From 02-FULL-45-11b sp041663485 (GTDB taxonomy: Bacteria; Patescibacteriota; Patescibacteriia; Buchananbacterales; UBA6539), in NCBI GenBank assembly GCA_041663485.1, contig JBAYMO010000036.1, positions 1 to 7,586 of the forward strand: DNA of 7,586 nt. Direction: 5' to 3'. A model generated the notes under the pieces. The model saw nothing but the letters and a program-made list of their open reading frames with translations, made no database searches and had not been told where the DNA came from. Each line of letters opens with the position of its first letter. Position 1 is the stretch's first letter. A program made the translations under genes and the position numbers. This document shows positions 1-5,446 of this stretch, piece by piece.

Positions 1-1202
1 AAGGTTATAACTATGAAGACGCGATTATTTTGTCCGAGCGCGTGGTTTTTGGTGATTATTTTACTTCCATTTATATTGAAGATTTTCAAATTGAAGTGCG
101 TGATACGAAGTTAGGTCCGGAAATTGTTACTTCCGATATTCCCAACATCGGCGAAGAAAAATTAAAAGATTTGGATGCTGAGGGGGTAATCAGAATTGGC
201 GCCTCGGTTTCTTCCGGCGATATTTTAGTCGGTAAGATTACGCCCAAGGGCGAAACTGAATTATCCGCGGAAGAAAAATTGCTCCGCGCGATTTTTGGTG
301 ATAAAGCCAGAGACGTCCGCGACAGCTCGCTGTATTTGGAACATGGGGAAAAAGGTAAGGTCGTCGACGTTAAGGTTTTTGCCCGAGAAAATGGCGACAA
401 GCTTCCGTCCGGCGTGATTAAGATGTATCAGGTCTCTATCGCCAATTTAAGAAAAATTCAAGTCGGTGACAAAATGGCCGGCCGCCACGGTAACAAAGGT
501 GTGGTTTCCATTGTTTTGCCGGCTGAAGATATGCCATTTTTATCCGATGGTAACCCGGTTGATATCGTCTTATCACCTTTGGGCGTCGTCTCTCGTATGA
601 ACTTGGGGCAGATTTTGGAAACTCATTTGGGTATTGCCGCTGAACGCTTAGGTTATAAAGTCGCCAGTCCGGTTTTAGACGGAGTAACCGAAGAACAAAT
701 TAAAGGTGAATTGATTAAGGCAGGTTTGGCCGCTGACGGCAAGATGACCGTTTTTGACGGTCGCACTGGTGAGCAATTTGAAGAGCGCGTAACCGTGGGT
801 AAAATTTACATGTTGAAGTTAAACCACATGGTTGAAGATAAAATTCATCAACGTTCAATCGGTCCATACTCATTGATTACCCAGCAGCCTTTGGGCGGTA
901 AAGCTCAATTCGGCGGCCAGCGTTTTGGGGAAATGGAAGTTTGGGCATTGGAAGCTTATGGTGCCGCTCACACCCTGCAAGAAATTTTGACGATTAAATC
1001 CGACGACGTACCGGGTCGGTCCAAGGCTTATGAATCTATTATTAAGGGCGAGCCAATTAAGAAATTGAATATTCCCGAATCATTTAACGTCTTATTAAGA
1101 GAGTTAAACGGTTTATGCTTAAATATTGAATTAGTCGGTATTCCAAAGGTCGGTGAAGAAACGGTTGAAAAATCTGAAGAAGCAAAAGAGGAAAAAGAAT
1201 AA
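1..1202 (+). CDS. rpoB: DNA-directed RNA polymerase subunit beta, C-terminal part
   Basis: This is the C-terminal 399 residues of the RNA polymerase beta subunit, which with beta' forms the catalytic cleft for DNA-templated RNA synthesis. The frame is open from base 3 (GYNYEDAIILSER, a classic RpoB motif) to the TAA at 1200-1202; the TTG at 30 is only an internal Leu codon and the true start lies upstream of the window. Visible landmarks are DTKLGPE and GDILVGKITPKGE (bases 100-260), GDKMAGRHGNKGV (465-503; its lysines correspond to the E. coli active-centre Lys1065 and Lys1073), PLGVVSRMNLGQILETHLG, DGRTGEQF, and the clamp-anchoring block running from MLKLNHMVEDK to VWALEAYG (810-962). The chain between KVFAREN and the GDKMAGRHGNKG motif is short, so the roughly 100-residue insert of E. 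coli beta is absent. After the usual SFNVLL...NIEL ending there is a Glu/Lys-rich tail of about 21 residues. The gene is followed 26 bases later by rpoC, evidently in the same operon. The identification is secure. Confidence 0.99.
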   Translation, partial: GYNYEDAIILSERVVFGDYFTSIYIEDFQIEVRDTKLGPEIVTSDIPNIGEEKLKDLDAEGVIRIGASVSSGDILVGKITPKGETELSAEEKLLRAIFGDKARDVRDSSLYLEHGEKGKVVDVKVFARENGDKLPSGVIKMYQVSIANLRKIQVGDKMAGRHGNKGVVSIVLPAEDMPFLSDGNPVDIVLSPLGVVSRMNLGQILETHLGIAAERLGYKVASPVLDGVTEEQIKGELIKAGLAADGKMTVFDGRTGEQFEERVTVGKIYMLKLNHMVEDKIHQRSIGPYSLITQQPLGGKAQFGGQRFGEMEVWALEAYGAAHTLQEILTIKSDDVPGRSKAYESIIKGEPIKKLNIPESFNVLLRELNGLCLNIELVGIPKVGEETVEKSEEAKEEKE

Positions 1203-1216
1203 ACAATATTAATTAT

Positions 1217-1222
1217 AAGAGA
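1217..1222 (+). promoter_or_regulatory. Weak ribosome binding site of rpoC
   Basis: The bases AAGAGA lie 6 bases upstream of the ATG at 1229, in the 26-base gap after the rpoB stop. This is a partial, A-rich Shine-Dalgarno match rather than a full GGAGG. It fits the choice of ATG 1229 as start, because MIEEKNTIDFNALQITLASPDAI aligns with RpoC N-termini. The short gap suggests that rpoC translation is helped by ribosomes finishing rpoB. Confidence 0.45.
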
Positions 1223-1228
1223 TAAGAT

Positions 1229-4200
1229 ATGATTGAGGAAAAAAATACAATTGACTTCAATGCCTTACAAATCACTTTGGCTTCGCCCGATGCGATTCAT
1301 GCTTGGTCGCATGGTGAAGTGACCAAACCGGAAACTATTAATTATCGCACGCAGAAGCCGGAAAAAGACGGATTATTTTGCGAACGCATTTTTGGTCCTT
1401 CAAAAGACTGGGAATGTTATTGCGGTAAGTATAAAAAAATCCGTTACAAAGGTATTGTCTGCGACAAGTGCGGCGTCGAAGTAACCCGCGCCGTTGTAAG
1501 ACGCGAACGCATGGGTCATATTGATTTGGCCACGCCGGCCACTCATATTTGGTTTTTGCGCGGGGTGCCGTCAAAAATCGGTTTGATGCTTGATTTATCG
1601 CCTATGGCTCTGGAAAAAGTCATCTACTTCGCGGATTTTATTATCACTCATGTTGACGAAGATTTGAAGATGGAAACTTTGGAGCAGATTCGCAATGAAT
1701 TCAAAGTTAAGCGCAAAAAAATTGATGCCGATTTCAGCCAACAATTGAATTTAATCAAATCTCGCTTGGGTCAGGAAAAGAATTTGAAGTCGGAAGAATT
1801 GGAAGATCATATCCAAAAAGAAGTAAAGATTTTTGAAGATGCCAAGAAAGAAAAGGTTAAAGAGCTGGAGCAAATTTTACGCCTCGTGGAACAAGAATTA
1901 AAAGATTTAAAGCCCTTAAAGATTATTTCCGAACATGTCTATCAGGATTTATCTTTGAAATATGGTCCGATTTTTGAAGCCGACATCGGCGCGGCCGCGG
2001 TTCGCAGTCTGCTGGAAAAAATTGATTTGGAAAAATTGGCTAACGAATTGGATCAGGAAGTTTTAACGAACTTTACTCCGGCGCGCGATAAAATTTTAAA
2101 ACGTTTAAGATTGGTTCGTAATTTCCTCAAAAATAATTTACGGCCGGAATGGATGATTCTGTCCACGGTGCCGGTTATTCCTCCGGATTTACGTCCGATG
2201 GTACCGCTAGACGGCGGCCGTTTTGCTACCTCGGATTTGAACGATTTGTATCGCCGTATTATCAACCGCAATAATCGTTTAAAGCAATTGCAAGAATTAA
2301 ACGCGCCGGAAGTCATTACCCGCAATGAAAAGAGAATGTTACAGGAAGCGGTTGATGCCTTAATTGATAACAGCGCCCGACACGGCAAAACCGTAGTCGC
2401 TTCAACCGGCCAAAAGCGCATGTTAAAATCTTTAGCCGATATTTTGAAAGGTAAGCAAGGCCGTTTCCGTCAGAATTTGCTCGGTAAAAGAATTGATTAT
2501 TCCGGCCGCAGCGTGATTGTTGTCGGTCCGAAGCTGAAATTAGGTGAATGCGGTATTCCCAAACGCATGGCTTTGGAATTATTCAAACCTTTTGTAATTT
2601 CCCAATTGATCAAACGAGAATTCGTTCATAACGTTCGTTCCGCCAATCGTTTTATCGAAAGCGGCCACACGGAAGTTTGGGATATTTTGGATGAGATTGT
2701 CAAAGACGCTTACGTGTTATTAAACCGCGCTCCCACGTTGCACCGTTTGGGTATCCAAGCGTTCAAACCGGTTTTGATTGAAGGTAAAGCTATTCAAATT
2801 CATCCGATGGTTTGTGAAGCTTTTAATGCTGACTTTGACGGTGACCAGATGGCAGTTCATTTACCTTTGACGGAAAATGCCAAATGGGAAGCGGCTAATT
2901 TGATGTTAGCTTCCAAAAATCTTTTGAAGCCGGCGACCGGTGATCCGGTGGCTCGGCCGACTAAAGATATGGTTTGGGGTTGTTATTATTTAACCGCGGT
3001 CAAAGACTCCGGTGATAAGAAAATTAGAATTTTTGCTGATCCTCAAGAGGCAATTTTGGCTCACGAATTAGGTCAGATTAAGATTCAAGATAAGATTAAG
3101 GTTAGAGCCGATGATTGGCTGGAAAAGAAATTGAAATTGGCCGGGATCAAAGAACATATCATTGAAACCTCAGTCGGCAATTTGATTTTCAATCGCGCCA
3201 TGCCCGATGATTATATGTATAAAAATAAAATCATGGACAGCAAGCAGTTGCGCATTGTGGTCGCTGACTTTTTGGAAAAATATGAAGTTGACAAGGTGGC
3301 GGTACTGCTGGACAAGATTAAAGATTTAGGTTTGAAATACTTAACCAAGTCCGGCTATTCCTGGGGCATGGACGACATGCCAAAGATTGAAAAGAAAAAA
3401 GATATCATCGTTGATGGCGAAAAACAAGTTGAAGAAGTGGAAAATCAGTTTGAAATGGGCTTATTGACCGACAGCGAACGTCATACCAAAATTATTGAAA
3501 TTTGGATGAACGTAAAAGAAAATATCGTTAAACTCAGTCAGAACACTCTTGATCCGTTCGGTCCGATTTATACTATGGTAGAATCAGGCGCCCGCGGTTC
3601 TTGGAGCCAGTTAATTCAGATCATCGGGATCAAAGGTTTGGTTACCAACCCGGCCGGCGATATTATGGAACTGCCGGTTAAGGGTAATTTCAAAGAAGGT
3701 TTTGATGTTTTGGAATATTTTATTTCCACTCACGGCGCCAGAAAAGGTTTGTCCGATACCGCTTTGAGAACTGCCAATGCCGGTTATTTAACTCGCAGAT
3801 TAATTGATGTTTCCCAAGAAATTGTTATTATTGAACAAGATTGCGGCGATCAGGAAGGTTTGGTTTTAACCAAGAAAGCTTCCGAGGCTATTGGCTTTAA
3901 TTTGATTGATCGGGTCAAGGGTCGTTATTCTTTGGAAAAAGTGGTTGACCCAAAAACTAAAAAAGTCATCATTAATAAAGGTGATTTGATTAATTCCGAG
4001 AAAGCGGCCTTGCTTAAAGAATTGGATTTGCCGGAATTCAGAGTTCGTTCAATTATTAATTGTAAAACTCGACGTGGCGGTTGTCAGAAATGTTACGGCT
4101 GGGATTTGGCTTACAATAAAGAAGTGGCCATTGGTACGGCCGTCGGTATTATTGCCGCTCAAAGTATCGGTGAACCGGGCACGCAGCTAACCATGAGAAC

Positions 4201-5158
4201 CTTCCACACCGGCGGTGTGGCCGGTTTGGATATTACTCAGGGTTTGCCGAGAGTGGAAGAAGTTTTTGAAGCTCGCCCGCCAAAAAATCGTGCTTTTGTT
4301 TCTGAAGTTGATGGCTTAGTTAAATTGGAAGAAGCCAAGCGCGAAGTGGCGGCAGCTACCAAATCTTCTCGCTTTAGAACGCTTAAAGTAATTTATGAAG
4401 ATTTAGATCAGGATATTTATCCTTTAGCCAAAGAAGATAAGAAAAAGAATGAAAGCATTTCTGTTAAAGATAATCAAAGAGTGAAAAAAGGTGATTTGAT
4501 TATGAAAGACAAGAATGGTGAAGAGGTGGCGGCTAAGCGTGATGGTGTAGTAAAAGTTGAAAAAGATAAAATTATTGTTTCCGTCAAAGAACAGAAAGCC
4601 CAGATTTATCAAATCCCGCCGGAATTTCATTTGTTGGTTAAAGACGGCGATTTGGTGGTCAAAGGCCAGGGCTTAACTAACGGCAGTATGGATTTGAAGC
4701 AGCTCTATCGTTTGCGCGGTCCGGAAGAAGCTCGCCGTTATATCGTTGATGAGATTCAGCAAATTTATTCTTCTCAAGGTCAGAGGCTGGATAACCGTCA
4801 CATTGAATTAATTGTCAAGCAGATGTTTTCTCGCGTGCAGATTACCGAGTCAGGTGATTCAGAGTTGTTGTCCGGTCAGAGAATCGAGAAATTTGAATTC
4901 TTGGAAGTTAATGATGAAATTATTAAAAATGGCGGTAAGCCGGCCGAAGCGGAAGAATTACTTTTGGGTGTTTCCAAAGTTTCACTTTCTACCTCCAGCT
5001 TCTTGTCCGCGGCATCCTTTCAGGAAACTTCCCGTGTCTTAATTAACGCGGCCGTTGAAGGTCGGATTGATTACTTGCGCGGCTTGAAGGAAAACGTGAT
5101 TATCGGTCGTTTGATTCCGGCCGGTACAGGTTTTAAACCACCGGTAGTGGTAAAATAA
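1229..5158 (+). CDS. rpoC: DNA-directed RNA polymerase subunit beta'
   Basis: This is the complete catalytic beta' subunit, 1309 residues, starting at ATG 1229 and ending at TAA 5156-5158. In order it shows: the first zinc site with Cys63, Cys65, Cys78 and Cys81; a Lys/Glu-rich, probably coiled-coil insert (about 144-232); the clamp and switch region with PEWMILSTVPVIPPDLRPMV and LDGGRFATSDLNDLYRR (307-343); RQNLLGKRIDYSGRSVI (414-430); NRAPTLHRLGIQAF (499-512); the catalytic Mg2+ loop NADFDGD (533-539, Asp535, Asp537 and Asp539 all present); the bridge helix (about 786-810); THGARKGLSDTALRTANAGY (834-853); the second zinc site with Cys872, Cys945, Cys952 and Cys955; the trigger loop MRTFHTGG (989-996, His993 present); and the C-terminal ending LKENVIIGRLIPAGTG. 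The E. coli SI3 insert is missing after the trigger loop, while the beta-barrel region that follows (about 1028-1155) is longer than in E. coli. It lies 26 bases after rpoB and is followed by an intrinsic terminator. All catalytic and zinc residues are intact. Confidence 0.99.
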   Translation: MIEEKNTIDFNALQITLASPDAIHAWSHGEVTKPETINYRTQKPEKDGLFCERIFGPSKDWECYCGKYKKIRYKGIVCDKCGVEVTRAVVRRERMGHIDLATPATHIWFLRGVPSKIGLMLDLSPMALEKVIYFADFIITHVDEDLKMETLEQIRNEFKVKRKKIDADFSQQLNLIKSRLGQEKNLKSEELEDHIQKEVKIFEDAKKEKVKELEQILRLVEQELKDLKPLKIISEHVYQDLSLKYGPIFEADIGAAAVRSLLEKIDLEKLANELDQEVLTNFTPARDKILKRLRLVRNFLKNNLRPEWMILSTVPVIPPDLRPMVPLDGGRFATSDLNDLYRRIINRNNRLKQLQELNAPEVITRNEKRMLQEAVDALIDNSARHGKTVVASTGQKRMLKSLADILKGKQGRFRQNLLGKRIDYSGRSVIVVGPKLKLGECGIPKRMALELFKPFVISQLIKREFVHNVRSANRFIESGHTEVWDILDEIVKDAYVLLNRAPTLHRLGIQAFKPVLIEGKAIQIHPMVCEAFNADFDGDQMAVHLPLTENAKWEAANLMLASKNLLKPATGDPVARPTKDMVWGCYYLTAVKDSGDKKIRIFADPQEAILAHELGQIKIQDKIKVRADDWLEKKLKLAGIKEHIIETSVGNLIFNRAMPDDYMYKNKIMDSKQLRIVVADFLEKYEVDKVAVLLDKIKDLGLKYLTKSGYSWGMDDMPKIEKKKDIIVDGEKQVEEVENQFEMGLLTDSERHTKIIEIWMNVKENIVKLSQNTLDPFGPIYTMVESGARGSWSQLIQIIGIKGLVTNPAGDIMELPVKGNFKEGFDVLEYFISTHGARKGLSDTALRTANAGYLTRRLIDVSQEIVIIEQDCGDQEGLVLTKKASEAIGFNLIDRVKGRYSLEKVVDPKTKKVIINKGDLINSEKAALLKELDLPEFRVRSIINCKTRRGGCQKCYGWDLAYNKEVAIGTAVGIIAAQSIGEPGTQLTMRTFHTGGVAGLDITQGLPRVEEVFEARPPKNRAFVSEVDGLVKLEEAKREVAAATKSSRFRTLKVIYEDLDQDIYPLAKEDKKKNESISVKDNQRVKKGDLIMKDKNGEEVAAKRDGVVKVEKDKIIVSVKEQKAQIYQIPPEFHLLVKDGDLVVKGQGLTNGSMDLKQLYRLRGPEEARRYIVDEIQQIYSSQGQRLDNRHIELIVKQMFSRVQITESGDSELLSGQRIEKFEFLEVNDEIIKNGGKPAEAEELLLGVSKVSLSTSSFLSAASFQETSRVLINAAVEGRIDYLRGLKENVIIGRLIPAGTGFKPPVVVK

Positions 5159-5182
5159 ATTAGTCAATTAAATAATCAACAT

Positions 5183-5209
5183 AGCGTCCCGCCTAGGTGG
5201 GACGCTTTT
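5183..5209 (+). terminator. Intrinsic terminator of the rpoBC operon
   Basis: Twenty-four bases after the rpoC stop, AGCGTCCC (5183-5190) pairs perfectly with GGGACGCT (5199-5206). The stem is extended inward by a G-T wobble (5191/5198) and a C-G pair (5192/5197), closing on the loop CTAG. The run TTTT (5206-5209) overlaps the base of the stem and is interrupted by G before more T-rich sequence, so the U-tract is short, but the stem is GC-rich and strong. The position directly after rpoC supports termination of the rpoBC message. The other strand has no T-run beside the hairpin, so it looks one-directional. Confidence 0.85.
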
Positions 5210-5245
5210 GTGTAAAATTTTATAAAAAAAGAGTCCGTCAATACA

Positions 5246-5375
5246 AACTTGAGCCATGGGTTGTGGTTGGCAAACGATAATTAACCCATGATCGGGGAGC
5301 TGACCGTTGCCGTAGCCAGTCGTTAATATTTTTTGTTTAAAAATAGCCAAGTTATGCCAACAAAATCGGGGTTAA
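5246..5375. other. Intergenic block rich in complementary arms, possible structured RNA
   Basis: Between the rpoC terminator and the ftsK promoter lies a stretch with several long complementary segments. CATGGGTT (5255-5262) pairs with AACCCATG (5283-5290) around a 20-base loop. AACTTG plus GC (5246-5254, one bulged A) pairs with GCCAAGTT (5346-5353) and would stack directly on that hairpin. TATTTTT (5327-5333) pairs with AAAAATA (5339-5345). Further matches cross these: GGCAA (5269-5273) with TTGCC (5307-5311), GTTGGCA (5266-5272) with TGCCAAC (5355-5361), and TTAACCC (5281-5287) with GGGTTAA (5369-5375). They cannot all form together, so either competing folds or chance must explain some of them. 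The part from about 5250 to 5320 is richer in G and C than its AT-rich flanks. No known RNA family was recognised and the strand is not settled. It could be a small RNA, a leader or regulatory site, or a decayed repeat. Confidence 0.3.
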
Positions 5376-5404
5376 ATGCTAATTAAGATAGAGTCTAAAA
5401 GTAG

Positions 5405-5433
5405 TTTACGACAATTCCAAATTATGTTAAAAT
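5405..5433 (+). promoter_or_regulatory. Candidate sigma-70-type promoter of ftsK
   Basis: TTTACG (5405-5410, four of six matches to the -35 consensus) is followed after 17 bases by TAAAAT (5428-5433, five of six matches to the -10 consensus). Transcription would start near 5440, only about 7 bases before the ftsK ATG. It is the best-spaced promoter seen ahead of ftsK, which needs its own promoter because rpoC is followed by a terminator. The surroundings are AT-rich, so chance matches to the -10 box are easy; confidence is moderate. Confidence 0.5.
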
Positions 5434-5446
5434 ATACAAATAAAAT

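Noticed and set aside
86..400. Minus-strand open frame inside rpoB
   Set aside because: It lies wholly within the secure rpoB frame and its translation is Ser/Pro-rich low-complexity sequence typical of an antisense shadow.
2053..2421. Minus-strand open frame inside rpoC (also 1338-1574 and 4424-4630)
   Set aside because: These lie opposite highly conserved RpoC segments, have no plausible start signals and no recognisable motifs.
4812..5042. Second + strand frame of 76 codons overlapping the end of rpoC
   Set aside because: It is an out-of-frame shadow of conserved RpoC C-terminal sequence.
5259..5320. Resemblance to a ZTP (pfl) riboswitch: GTTGTGGTTGGC, a CGAT/ATCG stem and then GGGGAGC
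   Set aside because: The layout recalls the aptamer core, but the conserved UGACUGGC is altered, the outer helix would rest on wobble pairs, and the invariant 3' CCGCCUGGGC element is missing (GCCGTAGCC instead). The downstream gene is ftsK, not a purine or folate gene.
5168..5350. Minus-strand 60-codon reading frame between rpoC and ftsK, as a protein gene
   Set aside because: Its last codons run straight through the rpoC terminator hairpin, it contains the complementary arms of the structured block, the product matches nothing I recognise and no ribosome binding site precedes its ATG. An RNA or no gene is more likely.
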